A DNA stretch of 64,000 bases from Polynucleobacter sp. AP-Nino-20-G2 (GCF_018688235.1 NZ_CP061313.1:124001-188000); one strand, 5' to 3'; numbered from the stretch's first letter, positions 18,994 to 30,102 are shown. The notes: a model not told the origin generated them from the letters alone. Program-made: numbers and translations.

Positions 18994-19944
18994 ATGAACA
19001 TAACTCATCGCCCAGTGTTACTGGCCGAGGCGGTGACGGCGCTGATCAGTGGCCCACTCATCACCTCTCCAGAAGCCTCAAAAAATCTACTCTTGATCGA
19101 CGGAACATTCGGGCGTGGTGGCCACACTCAAGCATTGCTTGCACACCTCAACCCCAATGCGCGAATGATCTCTTTCGACAAAGATTTGGATGCAATAGCA
19201 GTCGCCGAAAAAATCAACGATCAACGACTTCGAATAGTTCACGACAGTTTTGCGCAGATGGATCAGTATGCGGAACCAGAGTCGGTGGATGGCATTTTGT
19301 TGGATCTGGGTATCAGCTCTCCACAGGTAGACGAAGCGCATCGAGGATTTTCATTTCGCAAAGACGGTCCGCTGGATATGCGCATGAACACCGAGTTTGG
19401 TTTGACGGCAGCGCAATGGTTGGAACAGGCACCACAAGAGGAAATCGCACGCGTGATTAAGACTTACGGTGAGGAGCGTTTTGCATCTCAGATTGCTAAA
19501 GCCATTGTGGCAAAGCGTGAAGAGGGCTTGTCGCCTAAAACAACCTTGCAGCTTGCAAGCTTAGTGGCAAGTGTTGTGCGTACTAGAGAAGTGGGGCAGG
19601 ATCCTGCGACAAGAACATTTCAAGCATTGCGAATTTTTATCAATCGCGAACTAGAAGATTTGGAACTGGGTTTGAAGGCGGCGCTGAAATTATTAAAGCC
19701 AGGCGCTCGATTGGCGGTAATCAGCTTTCACTCATTAGAGGATCGCATCGTTAAGCAATTTTTGCAGGCACACTCCAAGGTTGAGGTGCCACGTGGATTA
19801 CCGGTGCGCGAAAAAGATTTACCGCAAAGCGCTTTGGAAATTATTGGGCGCGTTAAGCCAAGTGATGAGGAAGTTCAAGAAAATCCTCGTGCTCGCTCAG
19901 CCATTATGCGCATTGCTGAAAAGCGAATGGGGGCATTGGCTTGA
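18994..19944 (+). CDS. rsmH: 16S rRNA (cytosine(1402)-N4)-methyltransferase
   Basis: A 316-residue SAM-dependent methyltransferase. N-terminal [10 protein letters not shown] and the SAM motif [17 protein letters not shown] near residues 32-48 are diagnostic, with [23 protein letters not shown] and [13 protein letters not shown] further on. It N4-methylates C1402 in the decoding centre of 16S rRNA. It follows mraZ and its stop overlaps the TTG start of ftsL (TTGA), tying the two translationally. Confidence 0.97.
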   Translation: MNITHRPVLLAEAVTALISGPLITSPEASKNLLLIDGTFGRGGHTQALLAHLNPNARMISFDKDLDAIAVAEKINDQRLRIVHDSFAQMDQYAEPESVDGILLDLGISSPQVDEAHRGFSFRKDGPLDMRMNTEFGLTAAQWLEQAPQEEIARVIKTYGEERFASQIAKAIVAKREEGLSPKTTLQLASLVASVVRTREVGQDPATRTFQALRIFINRELEDLELGLKAALKLLKPGARLAVISFHSLEDRIVKQFLQAHSKVEVPRGLPVREKDLPQSALEIIGRVKPSDEEVQENPRARSAIMRIAEKRMGALA

Positions 19945-20207
19945 ATCGCGCCACACTTACCTTGCTCGTATTGTTACTGGTCTGCGCACTTTCTTTGGTG
20001 GCTGCTCAACAACGCGCGCGTAAATTATTTATTTCACTAGAGCGCGCTCAAATTGAAGAGCGCAAGCTGAACCAGGATTGGTTGCGTCTTGAGTATGAGC
20101 AACGGAATTTATCTAAATCTGCTCGTATTCGTGATGTAGCTCGTAATCAATTACATATGGTCCCCATCTCCCCAGAGCGTACTTTGTATCTGAAGGAGGC
20201 TAGATGA
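19941..20207 (+). CDS. ftsL: Cell division protein FtsL
   Basis: An 88-residue bitopic membrane protein: short N-terminus, transmembrane helix at about residues 5-22 ([18 protein letters not shown]), then a periplasmic coiled coil rich in R, E, L and Q ([20 protein letters not shown]). It partners with FtsB and FtsQ in the divisome. The start is a TTG that overlaps the rsmH stop; no ATG is available before the membrane span. Identification rests on position between rsmH and ftsI and on topology, as FtsL sequences are poorly conserved. Confidence 0.92.
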   Translation: MNRATLTLLVLLLVCALSLVAAQQRARKLFISLERAQIEERKLNQDWLRLEYEQRNLSKSARIRDVARNQLHMVPISPERTLYLKEAR

Positions 20208-21976
20208 GGCCAGTAGGTTTTTCAACTACGCCGAATTTAGTATTGCGTCTGCCGATGTGGCGGTCACGCCTGATGCTGTTCATGCTGTTCTTCGTATTTA
20301 TGTTGCTGTTGATCCGCGCTTTTTGGATTCAGGGTCCGGGAAATGCTTTTTATGAAGCCAAGGGCGTGCGCGGGACACAGCGTGAGTTGGAGCTTCCCGC
20401 TTCCCGTGGAAAAATTTTGGACCGCAATGGCCAAGTTATTGCTACAAGTTTGGAAGCGAAGTCTGTTATCGCCTATAACGACACAGTGCCCGATGATTTG
20501 TCCGCGGAGAAGATTCGTAAATTGGCTGGCTTATTGCAAATTGGCGAAGCTGAGTTGCGTAAAAAATTAAAAGAAGAGCGAAAACAGATCTTCTTGAAGC
20601 GCCAGGTGGATCCAGAGGTTGCTCAGCAAATTAAGCAATTAGAAATACCAGGTATTGGCTTGAATAATGAATACCGTCGCTTCTACCCAGAAGGTGAGGC
20701 GATGGCTCACGTCGTTGGCTTTACCAATGTTGAAGATCGTGGCCAAGAGGGCATGGAGCTCTCAAGAGAAAAGGATTTGGCTGGACATCCAGGGCAGCGC
20801 CGTGTCGTGGTTGATCGCTTGGGTCGGGTTGTGGAAGATGTTGCGATTTTGCAATTACCGCAAAATGGTAAGGATCTTCAGCTCTCTATTGATAGCAAGA
20901 TTCAGTTTCTTGCCTATAACGCTGTGAAGAATGCGGTTGAGCAGCATCATGCAAGTGCTGGTGGGGCTGTAGTGCTCGACACGCAGACTGGTGAAATCTT
21001 GGCTTTAGCAAATTATCCAAGCTACAACCCAAATGACCGTAAGAAATTAACTGGCGAGCAATTGCGTAATCGTGTGTTGACCGATACGTTTGAACCTGGC
21101 TCAACAATCAAGCCTTTGACAATATCGATTGCTTTGGAGAAGGGTGCTGTTGCACCTAATACTAATTTAGTTATTGGCGCCAAATATTTGGTAGGCCCTA
21201 AGCCGATTACGGATACACACCCTTATGGCAATTTAACGGTTGCTCAAATCATTCAGAAGTCGAGCAATATTGGTACAGCCAAAATTGCGATGAATAATCT
21301 TTCCGCCGAAGAGATGTGGAATTTTTACACTTCCGTGGGATTGGGTCAGTCACCAAAGATTGGCTTTCCAGGTGCAGTAGCTGGTACGGTACATCCGTAT
21401 AAAAAATGGATGCCGACTGATCAGGCGCGTATTGCATTTGGCTACGGTATATCCGCATCCCTCTTTCAGGTAGCGCGTGCGTACACCATCTTTGCTCGTG
21501 ATGGTGAGTTGGTGCCTCTTACCATTGAGCGCAGTCCAGACTTTAAGCCTGGCACTCATGTCATCTCTGCAAAGACAGCGCTAGAAATGCGGAGCATGCT
21601 CGAGACAGTAACGGAGCCAGGCGGCACAGCGATTAAGGCGCAAGCTGAGGGCTATCGCGTTGGCGGAAAAACTGGTACTGCCCATAAATTAGTGGGTAAG
21701 GGTTATGGAAATAAATACCGCGCTTACTTTGCCGGTATCGCGCCAATTAGCGCCCCACGGATTGTGGTTGCCGTCATGATTGATGAGCCAACTGGCGGTA
21801 GTCACTACGGCGGTGATGTTGCGGCACCCGTGTTTTCTACTATTGTTAGTGAAACATTACGCACGCTGAATGTGTTGCCTGATAGTAATGTGAAGCAAAT
21901 GGCGCTAGAAGATAAGGCTCCTGTAGAAATTCATACTGCTTCTGCAAAAGTACAACCAGCGGTTTTGAAAAGATGA
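20204..21976 (+). CDS. ftsI: Peptidoglycan D,D-transpeptidase FtsI (PBP3)
   Basis: A 590-residue class B penicillin-binding protein. One N-terminal membrane anchor (about residues 17-40, SRLMLFMLFFVFMLLLIRAF) is followed by the dimerisation domain (SRGKILDRNG) and the transpeptidase domain with S300-T-I-K303, S353-S-N and K489-T-G. It crosslinks septal peptidoglycan with FtsW. Its ATGA start overlaps the ftsL stop and has a strong GAAGGAGG site. Length and motif spacing are normal. Confidence 0.97.
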   Translation: MRPVGFSTTPNLVLRLPMWRSRLMLFMLFFVFMLLLIRAFWIQGPGNAFYEAKGVRGTQRELELPASRGKILDRNGQVIATSLEAKSVIAYNDTVPDDLSAEKIRKLAGLLQIGEAELRKKLKEERKQIFLKRQVDPEVAQQIKQLEIPGIGLNNEYRRFYPEGEAMAHVVGFTNVEDRGQEGMELSREKDLAGHPGQRRVVVDRLGRVVEDVAILQLPQNGKDLQLSIDSKIQFLAYNAVKNAVEQHHASAGGAVVLDTQTGEILALANYPSYNPNDRKKLTGEQLRNRVLTDTFEPGSTIKPLTISIALEKGAVAPNTNLVIGAKYLVGPKPITDTHPYGNLTVAQIIQKSSNIGTAKIAMNNLSAEEMWNFYTSVGLGQSPKIGFPGAVAGTVHPYKKWMPTDQARIAFGYGISASLFQVARAYTIFARDGELVPLTIERSPDFKPGTHVISAKTALEMRSMLETVTEPGGTAIKAQAEGYRVGGKTGTAHKLVGKGYGNKYRAYFAGIAPISAPRIVVAVMIDEPTGGSHYGGDVAAPVFSTIVSETLRTLNVLPDSNVKQMALEDKAPVEIHTASAKVQPAVLKR

Positions 21977-23526
21977 TGGCGACAGTGATTATCGAACCTC
22001 ATCTTTTGATCTCCCACTTGCACGGCCTTACTTCGTCCTCTGCAAAAATTTCTGCTGATAGTCGTCTGATTGTTGTCGGGGATATTTTCTTTGCGTATCC
22101 GGTAGGTCGGGGTACTGCATATCGTGACGGTCGTGACTATATTTCTGCAGCACTCGCTAATGGCGCGGCTACTATCGTATTTGATCCGATTGATGGCGTG
22201 GCAAACGAATATCTAGATCATCCGCAATGTATTGCTGTTGAGAATTTGGCATTACTTGCTGGAAAGCTGTGCGCGGAATGGTATGAGCATCCGAGTGCGC
22301 AATTAAATGTGATTGGCGTTACCGGTACTAACGGTAAAACGACTGTTACTCAGTGGCTCGCTCAGGCGCTTGATGAACCTTTGGATCGAGCAGCCGTGCT
22401 TGGGACCTTAGGTACAGGGTTTCCTGGCGGACTTCTACAGACCGGGTACACCACTCCAGATGCACCTCGTTTGCAAACACAAATTAAAGAATTGCATGAT
22501 AGTGGCGCCCATCGTATAGCGATAGAGGTCTCATCGCATGCGCTCGATCAAGAGCGTGTTGCTGGATTACATGTGCAGTGCGCTGTATTTACCAATTTGA
22601 CTCAAGATCATTTGGATTATCACGGCACTATGGCCGAATATGCAGAAGCGAAGGCCAAACTTTTCCAGTGCGCCGGTCTTGAGCATGCAGTTATTAATTT
22701 AGATGATGCATTTGGGCGTGAGCTTGCGGTGAAATTGCTTGCAGCCAATCAGATTCGGGTATGGGGTTATGCACTCAGCCAAGAAGCTTTTACTGGCTTT
22801 GAGAAGTTTGCAGATCGCTTAAAGCGGGTTTATATAAAAGACTGTGCTCTGAGTTCTTTGGGATATGACGCTACATTCCATTGTGAAGGTATGGGTGCAA
22901 GCGCCATTCATCTTTCCGTTTTGGGTCAATTTAATTTAAGCAATAGTTTGGCGGTATGGGCGGTTTTATTGACCCAGGGCTTCAGTGTGGATGACGCTGC
23001 TAAGCGGATGGGTAAGTTGCGCCCAGTTTCTGGTCGCATGGAATTAATTTCTTTGCATAAAACCCAGCGCACCGATGGCCCTATGGTTGTTGTTGATTAT
23101 GCGCATACGCCGGATGCGTTGATGAAGGTATTAGTTGCGTTGCGCCCAATCGCGAACCAAAGGGGTGGAAAGATTTGGTGTGTATTCGGATGCGGCGGAG
23201 ATCGTGATTCTGGTAAGCGCTCGCAGATGGGTCGTATCGCTGAAGAATTCGCTAATCACATTGTGTTGACAAGCGATAACCCAAGATCCGAAGATCCCGA
23301 GTCAATTATTGCCATGATCCGCTCTGGCATAGCATCTGACTTTAAAGAGGTGCAGATACTTCCAGATCGTGCGGCAGCGATTATGGCTGCAGTGCGTCAT
23401 GCGGACACTAAAGATGTTGTATTGGTCGCCGGTAAGGGTCATGAATCTACCCAAGAGATTCAAGGTAAAAAATTCGATTTTTCCGATCAAGAACATATTC
23501 GTCTTGCTGCTGGAGGGTGCATCTGA
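21973..23526 (+). CDS. murE: UDP-MurNAc-L-Ala-D-Glu:meso-diaminopimelate ligase
   Basis: A 517-residue Mur ligase. The ATP loop TGTNGKTT is at residues 117-124; the DNPR motif (LTSDNPRSEDPESI) near residue 430 marks specificity for meso-diaminopimelate over lysine, as expected in a Gram-negative. It adds the third residue of the stem peptide. It overlaps ftsI by 4 bp (two adjacent ATG codons at 21973 and 21976 are possible starts) and its TGA overlaps the preferred murF ATG by one base. Confidence 0.97.
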   Translation: MMATVIIEPHLLISHLHGLTSSSAKISADSRLIVVGDIFFAYPVGRGTAYRDGRDYISAALANGAATIVFDPIDGVANEYLDHPQCIAVENLALLAGKLCAEWYEHPSAQLNVIGVTGTNGKTTVTQWLAQALDEPLDRAAVLGTLGTGFPGGLLQTGYTTPDAPRLQTQIKELHDSGAHRIAIEVSSHALDQERVAGLHVQCAVFTNLTQDHLDYHGTMAEYAEAKAKLFQCAGLEHAVINLDDAFGRELAVKLLAANQIRVWGYALSQEAFTGFEKFADRLKRVYIKDCALSSLGYDATFHCEGMGASAIHLSVLGQFNLSNSLAVWAVLLTQGFSVDDAAKRMGKLRPVSGRMELISLHKTQRTDGPMVVVDYAHTPDALMKVLVALRPIANQRGGKIWCVFGCGGDRDSGKRSQMGRIAEEFANHIVLTSDNPRSEDPESIIAMIRSGIASDFKEVQILPDRAAAIMAAVRHADTKDVVLVAGKGHESTQEIQGKKFDFSDQEHIRLAAGGCI

Positions 23527-24974
23527 TGTCGATGATGACAACACTAGCTCAAGCGCATGCGATGTTGCCTGGAAGCGTCTTGCTCAATATTTCTGAAGAA
23601 GATGCTAAATCATTGTCGCTTTCTAAGGTGGGCACTGATAGCCGCCAGATAGAGCAAGGCGAACTATTTGTTGCTTTGATTGGTGAGCGTTTTGATGCGC
23701 ATGACTTCTTGTTAGATGTTGCTCAATCTGGAGCGGCGGCTATATTAATTAGTAAACAAGATGTATGCCCTAAAGATTTCCCCGCTCTTTGTGTGGCTGA
23801 TACCAAGGTGGCGTTGGGTAAATTAGCTCAAGCTTGGCGTGCCACATTCTCAATACCGGTTGCAGTAGTTACTGGGTCAAATGGCAAGACTACTGTTAAA
23901 GAAATGATCGCGTCGATTTTTAAGGCGGCGGTAGGCGAGGCAAATACTTTGGTGACTAAGGGCAATTTCAATAACGATATTGGCTTGCCTCTCACATTAT
24001 TGCGTTTACGCCCCAGCGACCGCTTAGCGGTGATTGAGCTTGGAATGAACCATCCCGGTGAGACTGCGCAATTAGCGGTGATTGCTCAGCCTACTATTGC
24101 GCTGATCAACAATGCTCAGCGTGAGCATCAAGAATTTATGGCGACTGTTGAGGCAGTAGCCAAAGAGCACGCGACCGTACTCGGTGCCCTTCCATTAAAT
24201 GGTGTGGCTGTATTTCCTGCGGATTCTGAATTTTCTGAGCTTTGGCGCCAGGCTGCGACAGGAAGAAAAATGATTGACTTCAGCCTGTCTTCTCATGTCG
24301 ATCACAAGGGTGCGGCCGTAAGCGGACGACTCTTAGAAAATGGAAAGCTAAACATTCAAGCTGAGCAAGGTGAAGTAGAGGTTCGGTTAAATACGTTGGG
24401 TAATCACAATATTCGCAATGCGCTGGCGGCCTCGGCCGTTGCATTGGGTGCGGGATTGAGTTTGGAAAACATTAAAGAAGGTTTGCAATCCTTCTCGCCT
24501 GTGAACGGCCGCATGCAAGCAAAACAGGTAAGCCCCCATATCACCTTGATTGACGATAGCTATAACGCCAACCCTGATTCAGTTCGGGCTGCGATTGATG
24601 CGCTTCACCAGTCAGGAAATTTATCTTGGCTGGTTCTTGGAGATATGGGTGAAGTGGGTGATCAAGGCCCGGCGTTTCATCAAGAGGTTGGTGCTTACGC
24701 TGCAGAGCGTGGTATTGCCAAGCTATTTGCTTTGGGCGAGCAATGTGAATTTGCAGTACATGGATTTAATGCGGTGAAGAAGCAACAAGATCAATCTTCA
24801 GTAGCTTTGCATTTCCTCGAATTAGATCTTTTGTTGGCAGAGCTTAGTGGCGTATTGGGAGATCAAGCATCTCATGCTCCAACGCATTTGGATATTTTAG
24901 TTAAGGGTTCTCGTTTTATGCGCATGGAGCGTGTGGTGCAGGCCTTATTAAAGGAGGCTAAAACATGCTCTTAA
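23526..24974 (+). CDS. murF: UDP-MurNAc-tripeptide:D-alanyl-D-alanine ligase
   Basis: A 482-residue Mur ligase from ATG 23526; a GTG at 23517 would add three residues, but GGAGGG at 23512-23517 fits the ATG better. The ATP loop TGSNGKTT lies at about 116-123, with [14 protein letters not shown] and [11 protein letters not shown] as MurF-specific segments. It adds D-Ala-D-Ala to the UDP-tripeptide. Its start overlaps the murE stop (TGATG) and its 3' end overlaps mraY by 10 bp. Confidence 0.96.
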   Translation: MSMMTTLAQAHAMLPGSVLLNISEEDAKSLSLSKVGTDSRQIEQGELFVALIGERFDAHDFLLDVAQSGAAAILISKQDVCPKDFPALCVADTKVALGKLAQAWRATFSIPVAVVTGSNGKTTVKEMIASIFKAAVGEANTLVTKGNFNNDIGLPLTLLRLRPSDRLAVIELGMNHPGETAQLAVIAQPTIALINNAQREHQEFMATVEAVAKEHATVLGALPLNGVAVFPADSEFSELWRQAATGRKMIDFSLSSHVDHKGAAVSGRLLENGKLNIQAEQGEVEVRLNTLGNHNIRNALAASAVALGAGLSLENIKEGLQSFSPVNGRMQAKQVSPHITLIDDSYNANPDSVRAAIDALHQSGNLSWLVLGDMGEVGDQGPAFHQEVGAYAAERGIAKLFALGEQCEFAVHGFNAVKKQQDQSSVALHFLELDLLLAELSGVLGDQASHAPTHLDILVKGSRFMRMERVVQALLKEAKTCS

Positions 24975-26134
24975 TCTTGGCCCAATGGCTGCAGGATGAT
25001 TTTGGATTCTTTCGAGTCTTTAACTACATTACCTTTAGAGCGGTGATGGCAACGGTAACCGCCCTCTTGATTGGCTTAGCCGCTGGTCCTTGGGTCATTC
25101 GTAAATTAGCCGCATTAAAAATGGGACAAGCTGTTCGTACAGATGGTCCTCAAACCCATTTAGTAAAGTCGGGTACTCCAACGATGGGTGGCGTGTTGAT
25201 TCTGTTGGGGATCTTCATTTCTTGCATGCTGTGGGCGGATTTAAGCAATCGCTTTATTTGGATTGTCATGATCGTGACCTTTGGTTTTGGATTGGTGGGC
25301 TGGGTTGATGACTATCGCAAGGTGGCCCGTAAAGATCCGAAGGGAATGGCCTCGAGAGAAAAGTTCTTTTGGCAAACCTTGATTGGATTATTTGCCGCTA
25401 TCTATTTGGCATTCTCAGTCTCAGAAGTAAACAATCTTAAGGTATTGCAATTGTTCTTTGACTGGCTCAAGAGTGGCTTTGCCTTAGATTTGCCGGCTAA
25501 GTCAAATTTGCTGATTCCCTTTATGAAGGAAATTAGTTATCCGCTTGGAGTGATGGGCTTCATTATCTTGAGTTACTTGGTGATCGTTGGTAGCAGTAAT
25601 GCGGTGAATCTCACGGATGGCTTAGACGGTTTAGTGATCATGCCCGTTATTTTGGTTGGGGCAGCATTAGGCGCATTTGCTTATGTGATGGGTAATGCGA
25701 TTTACGCAAAATATCTACTATTCCCTTACATTCCTGGCGCTGGTGAGCTCATGATTTTCTGTGGAGCAATGGGGGGTGCCGGCTTGGCATTCCTTTGGTA
25801 CAACACACATCCCGCTCAAGTATTTATGGGTGATGTTGGCGCGCTCGCATTAGGTGGGGCCCTTGGAACGATTGCAGTCATTGTCCGCCAAGAAATCGTC
25901 CTCTTTGTGATGGGCGGTATTTTCGTGGCAGAAACTTTCTCAGTCATGTTGCAAGTTTTCTGGTTCAAATTTACCAAGAGGCGTTTTGGAGAAGGGCGTC
26001 GCATTTTTAGGATGGCGCCACTTCATCATCATTTTGAATTGGGCGGCTGGCGTGAAACGCAAGTTGTTGTTCGCTTCTGGATCATCACCATTTTATTAGT
26101 TCTCATTGGCCTCTCCAGCCTGAAATTAAGGTAA
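24965..26134 (+). CDS. mraY: Phospho-N-acetylmuramoyl-pentapeptide transferase
   Basis: A 389-residue multi-span membrane enzyme making lipid I from UDP-MurNAc-pentapeptide and undecaprenyl phosphate. About ten transmembrane segments are visible. Catalytic motifs are WVDDYRKV (the aspartate pair), [25 protein letters not shown] and MAPLHHHFE. It overlaps murF by 10 bp and is followed after 10 bp by murD. SD-like AAGGAGG lies directly before the ATG. Confidence 0.97.
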   Translation: MLLILAQWLQDDFGFFRVFNYITFRAVMATVTALLIGLAAGPWVIRKLAALKMGQAVRTDGPQTHLVKSGTPTMGGVLILLGIFISCMLWADLSNRFIWIVMIVTFGFGLVGWVDDYRKVARKDPKGMASREKFFWQTLIGLFAAIYLAFSVSEVNNLKVLQLFFDWLKSGFALDLPAKSNLLIPFMKEISYPLGVMGFIILSYLVIVGSSNAVNLTDGLDGLVIMPVILVGAALGAFAYVMGNAIYAKYLLFPYIPGAGELMIFCGAMGGAGLAFLWYNTHPAQVFMGDVGALALGGALGTIAVIVRQEIVLFVMGGIFVAETFSVMLQVFWFKFTKRRFGEGRRIFRMAPLHHHFELGGWRETQVVVRFWIITILLVLIGLSSLKLR

Positions 26135-26144
26135 GCCAAAGAAT

Positions 26145-27764
26145 ATGCATAACTTAGATCTCACTTTCGCCAATCCAGCTCTCATCGGAGATGAGGCTTA
26201 TCAGTCACCTCAACGTTTCTTAGTTTTGGGATTAGGTGAGTCTGGTTTCGCAATGGCAAAGTGGTGCTTGCGTAATGGCGCCAAGGTGAGTTTGGTTGAT
26301 ACACGAGATCGCGAACAGCTGAATGAGCATCAAAAAGCGTGGTTAGGTGAGTTGGAGTTTGCTGGATTACAAAATGCGCACTTTGGCTCGCTCGATGAAT
26401 TTGATCTTCAGGACATAGATGTCCTTGGCATTAGTCCAGGCTTATCGCCTTTGCAAGAGCCCGTCCAATCTTTCTTGACTAAGGTGCAAGAATCAGAGAT
26501 TGATATCTGGGGCGAGATGGAATTTTTTGCTAGAGCGATTGCCGCTTTGGGTCGGATGGCACAAGCGGATAACTCGCAATATCAACCGGCAGTATTGGCT
26601 GTGACCGGTACCAACGGCAAAACCACCACTACTGCGTTGACTGGTCAGTTATGTGAGCGTGCCGGTAAACGAGTTGCCGTGGCTGGCAATATCAGCCCTG
26701 CTGCTTTGGATAAATTGATGAGCTGCTTGGATGCGGCAGATCAAATCTCAGATATGCCCGAGATTTGGGTTCTAGAACTTTCAAGCTTTCAGTTGGTCTA
26801 TACCAGCACCTTTAATCCAACAGCAGCTACAGTTTTAAATATCACACAAGACCATTTAGATTGGCATGGTGATATGCAGGCTTATGTAAGAGCAAAGGCA
26901 AATATTTTTGGTGCAGATGCTCTTTGTGTCCTTAATCGCGATGATCCCGAAGTAATGGGCTTGCTGTCTGATGAGCAAAAAGCCAATAGATCCATCGTAA
27001 CTTTTGGTGCTGGCCGACCAGATGAGCAGGGTGCTTTTGGTATTGAGCATGATTTACGTGCTGGCGGGATTGATTGGCTAGTATGGGCCGAGGTCGATGA
27101 GGATGTAGAGCCCCAACCGAAGCGTCGTCGTAAAGCTGCGGTAGTTGAAGATGAGCCACTGCGATTAAAGCGCCTTATTCCGGCTGATGCTTTACGTATT
27201 CGTGGCAGACATAATGCCTTAAATGCATTAGCAGCACTTGCGTTGGCAAGAGCTGCTGGTTTACCGCTCAATTTGCTATTGCATGGCTTGCGTGATTATC
27301 ACGGCGAGCCGCATCGTGTACAAAGTGTCGCTATCGTTGCCGACGTGGAGTATGTGGATGACAGCAAGGGCACTAATGTGGGCGCAACAGTAGCGGCATT
27401 AAATGGTTTAAGTGCCAATGAATCCGGTAAGCGTATTTGGTTAATTGCTGGCGGTGAGGGTAAAGGTCAGGACTTTAGTCCTTTGCGTGAGCCTGCTTTG
27501 CGATTTGTAAAGGGCGCTTTTCTCATTGGAAAAGATGCTGCAATCATTGCTGAGACATTGGGCGACTCCATTCCTTGTGTGATGAGCGAGACTTTGAGTA
27601 ATGCAGTTCATGAGGCTGCAAAACAGGCGCAATCTGGCGACATCGTCCTGTTGTCTCCTGCCTGTGCAAGTCTCGATCAATTTAGTAGCTATATTGCACG
27701 CGCTGAAGCATTTGTGTCTGAAGTTCAAGAATTGGGAATGCAATTCGAAGGAGTTCATGCATGA
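26145..27764 (+). CDS. murD: UDP-MurNAc-L-alanine:D-glutamate ligase
   Basis: A 539-residue Mur ligase, about 100 longer than the E. coli enzyme. The N-terminal Rossmann-like domain shows LVLGLGESGFAMAKW; the ATP loop TGTNGKTTTT starts at residue 154; RIRGRHNALNALAALALA and VDDSKGTNVGATVAAL follow. The extra length sits partly in the N-terminal extension, partly before the ATP loop, and most obviously in a charged insert at about 312-345 with a KRRRK patch (326-330) flanked by acidic runs. It adds D-glutamate to UDP-MurNAc-L-Ala. Its stop overlaps the ftsW ATG (ATGA). Confidence 0.95.
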   Translation: MHNLDLTFANPALIGDEAYQSPQRFLVLGLGESGFAMAKWCLRNGAKVSLVDTRDREQLNEHQKAWLGELEFAGLQNAHFGSLDEFDLQDIDVLGISPGLSPLQEPVQSFLTKVQESEIDIWGEMEFFARAIAALGRMAQADNSQYQPAVLAVTGTNGKTTTTALTGQLCERAGKRVAVAGNISPAALDKLMSCLDAADQISDMPEIWVLELSSFQLVYTSTFNPTAATVLNITQDHLDWHGDMQAYVRAKANIFGADALCVLNRDDPEVMGLLSDEQKANRSIVTFGAGRPDEQGAFGIEHDLRAGGIDWLVWAEVDEDVEPQPKRRRKAAVVEDEPLRLKRLIPADALRIRGRHNALNALAALALARAAGLPLNLLLHGLRDYHGEPHRVQSVAIVADVEYVDDSKGTNVGATVAALNGLSANESGKRIWLIAGGEGKGQDFSPLREPALRFVKGAFLIGKDAAIIAETLGDSIPCVMSETLSNAVHEAAKQAQSGDIVLLSPACASLDQFSSYIARAEAFVSEVQELGMQFEGVHA

Positions 27765-29032
27765 GTCTGAAAGAAAAATTCTTTCCTGAAAATCGCCTAG
27801 GCTTAGGACGCTTTTGGAATTTTTCTAGAGGCGGTATTGATAATTTCCGCAGCGGATTGCGTGATGCCGTATCTGGTGTTGAGCAGACCCGTTCGCGCAT
27901 GATGGATTACGACCAGCTTTTAGTGTGGGCGGTCCTGTCATTAGCGCTCATTGGTTTAGTGATGGTCTATTCCGCCTCTATTACTTTGGCCGATGGTCCG
28001 AAATACGCAAATTACAGTAGCAACTTCTTTTTAATTCGCCATCTTATTTCTTTGGCGATTGCAATCGGTGTGGGTATATGGGCATTCAAGATCCCTACTA
28101 AAGTTTGGGATCGCTACTCACCAGTGATTTTTGGTTTCACAGTCCTACTGTTAATCGCTGTATTAATTCCTGGTGTTGGTAAGGGTGTTAATGGAGCGAA
28201 ACGTTGGATTCCATTGGGGTTGATGAACTTCCAGCCATCTGAGTTGATGAAATTTGCTGCCGTTATCTTTGCGGCTAGCTATACGGTTCAACGCCAAGAG
28301 TATTTGCATTCATTTGTGAAGGGCATGTTACCGATGGGTATCGCCGTAGCTTTGGTGGGTGGTCTACTGATGGCTGAGCCAGATATGGGTGCCTTCGTTG
28401 TAGTTGCTCTGATCGCTTTTGGGATTTTATTTCTTGGCGGCATTAACGCTAAGTTATTTGGCGGGTTGATTCTAGTGGGTCTACTCAGTGGCGCAACCAT
28501 GATTGCGCTATCTCCTTTCCGTCGCGGAAGGATGTTGGCTTTTATGGATCCATGGCAGGTTGATAACGCGGCAAATAAGGGATATCAGTTAACCCATTCT
28601 TTAATGGCATTTGGCCGTGGCGAATGGTTTGGATTGGGATTGGGTGGAAGTGTTGAGAAACTCCACTATCTACCCGAAGCCCATACCGATTTCATCATGG
28701 CAGTGATTGGTGAAGAGCTTGGGTTTGTGGGTGTAGTGGTGATGATCTTCTTGTTTTATTGGATCGTACGTCGCGCATTCTTAATTGGCCGTACCGCATT
28801 ACAACTGGATCGCAGTTTTGCTGGTCTTGCCGCTAAAGGTGTGGCGATTTGGATTGGCTGGCAGGCATTCATCAATATGGGTGTCAACTTAGGCCTTCTT
28901 CCTACTAAGGGTCTGACACTGCCATTGGTAAGTTATGGTGGCTCTGGAATTTTGATGAACGCTGTTGCGGTAGCGATGCTACTGCGCATTGATTATGAAA
29001 ATCGAATTTTGATGCGTGGAGGAAAGCTGTGA
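27761..29032 (+). CDS. ftsW: Septal peptidoglycan glycosyltransferase FtsW
   Basis: A 423-residue SEDS-family polymerase with about ten transmembrane helices after a soluble N-terminus of roughly 45 residues. SEDS features: VYSASITLADG, GAKRWIPLGLMNFQPSELMKFA, EAHTDFIMAVIGEELGFVG and LTLPLVSYGGSG. It polymerises lipid II at the septum with FtsI. The start shares ATGA with the murD stop; murG begins on a GTG that overlaps its own stop. Confidence 0.97.
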   Translation: MSLKEKFFPENRLGLGRFWNFSRGGIDNFRSGLRDAVSGVEQTRSRMMDYDQLLVWAVLSLALIGLVMVYSASITLADGPKYANYSSNFFLIRHLISLAIAIGVGIWAFKIPTKVWDRYSPVIFGFTVLLLIAVLIPGVGKGVNGAKRWIPLGLMNFQPSELMKFAAVIFAASYTVQRQEYLHSFVKGMLPMGIAVALVGGLLMAEPDMGAFVVVALIAFGILFLGGINAKLFGGLILVGLLSGATMIALSPFRRGRMLAFMDPWQVDNAANKGYQLTHSLMAFGRGEWFGLGLGGSVEKLHYLPEAHTDFIMAVIGEELGFVGVVVMIFLFYWIVRRAFLIGRTALQLDRSFAGLAAKGVAIWIGWQAFINMGVNLGLLPTKGLTLPLVSYGGSGILMNAVAVAMLLRIDYENRILMRGGKL

Positions 29033-30102
29033 CTAAACCCTCCATTTTGGTAATGGCTGGTGGCACCGGGGGACATATTTTCCCGGGCTTAGCTGTCGCT
29101 GAATATCTGCGCATCTGCGGCTGGAACGTGTCATGGCTTGGCAATCAGAATGGCATGGAATATCGCTTGGTAAAAGCCTGCGATTTTCCATTTGAAGCAG
29201 TTGATTTCGGCGGTCTCCGCGGAAAGGGCTTCAAAACTAAATTGATGTTGCCTTTCAATCTCGCTAGAGCAAGTTTTCAGAGTTGGAAAATTATGCGTCG
29301 CTTAAAGCCAAGCGTGGTTTTGGGTATGGGTGGATACATTACCTTCCCTGGTGGCTTAATGGCGAAGTTATTGAAGAGGCCCTTGGTGTTGCATGAGGCA
29401 AATTCTGTGGCTGGTAGCGCGAATCTTGCTTTGACAAAAATCGCTATGCGAACTTTGACTGGCTTCCCGAATACTATGACTCGTGCTGAGTGGGTAGGCA
29501 ATCCTATTCGTGCTGAATTCGATAGCTTAGAAGCGCCTTCAGTACGCTATCAAAAACGTCAAGGTAAGTTATCGATCTTGGTAGTGGGTGGAAGCTTGGG
29601 TGCCGCTGCACTAAACGAGATCATTCCTGCTGCTTTAGCGTTGATGGATAAAGCGGTTCGCCCACAGGTGATTCATCAGGCTGGAGATAAACATCTCGCT
29701 GATTTGGAGCACCGATATACAGAGCTGGGAGTAGAGGCGGATATTCGCCCATTTATAGATGACATGCCTGCTGCATATGCTCAGGCAGATTTAGTGATTT
29801 GTCGCTCGGGTGCAATGACCATCTCTGAAATTGCCGCATGTGGCGTTGCATCTTGCTTGATTCCATTTCCTTATGCGATCGATGATCATCAAACTGCAAA
29901 TGCAAAATTTTTATCAGATGCGGATGCGGCCATTTTGTTGCCACAGCAAGATCTGAATGCTCAGGATCTTGCTTCTATGATTCAAAACTTTAATCGCCAT
30001 GATCTACAAGCGATGGCTGAGCGTGCGCATGCCCTAGCAAAGCCACATGCGACTCAGCGTGTCGCGGAAGTATGCGCAGACTGCGCAGGAGTGGGAATAT
30101 GA
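29029..30102 (+). CDS. murG: UDP-GlcNAc:lipid I N-acetylglucosaminyltransferase MurG
   Basis: A 357-residue GT28 glycosyltransferase converting lipid I to lipid II on the inner membrane face. N-terminal [15 protein letters not shown], the central [13 protein letters not shown] and the C-terminal [15 protein letters not shown] with [15 protein letters not shown] are family signatures. The start is GTG, overlapping the ftsW stop as GTGA, with GGAGGAAAG before it. The murC ATG overlaps its stop as ATGA. Confidence 0.96.
   Translation: MTKPSILVMAGGTGGHIFPGLAVAEYLRICGWNVSWLGNQNGMEYRLVKACDFPFEAVDFGGLRGKGFKTKLMLPFNLARASFQSWKIMRRLKPSVVLGMGGYITFPGGLMAKLLKRPLVLHEANSVAGSANLALTKIAMRTLTGFPNTMTRAEWVGNPIRAEFDSLEAPSVRYQKRQGKLSILVVGGSLGAAALNEIIPAALALMDKAVRPQVIHQAGDKHLADLEHRYTELGVEADIRPFIDDMPAAYAQADLVICRSGAMTISEIAACGVASCLIPFPYAIDDHQTANAKFLSDADAAILLPQQDLNAQDLASMIQNFNRHDLQAMAERAHALAKPHATQRVAEVCADCAGVGI

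Noticed and set aside
18978..19460. 160-codon plus-strand frame inside rsmH
   Set aside because: It lies in another frame of rsmH, whose methyltransferase motifs are intact; the translation has no family features.
26882..27271. 129-codon minus-strand frame inside murD
   Set aside because: Overlaps the charged MurD insert on the other strand; Ser/Ala/Arg-rich with no domain character.
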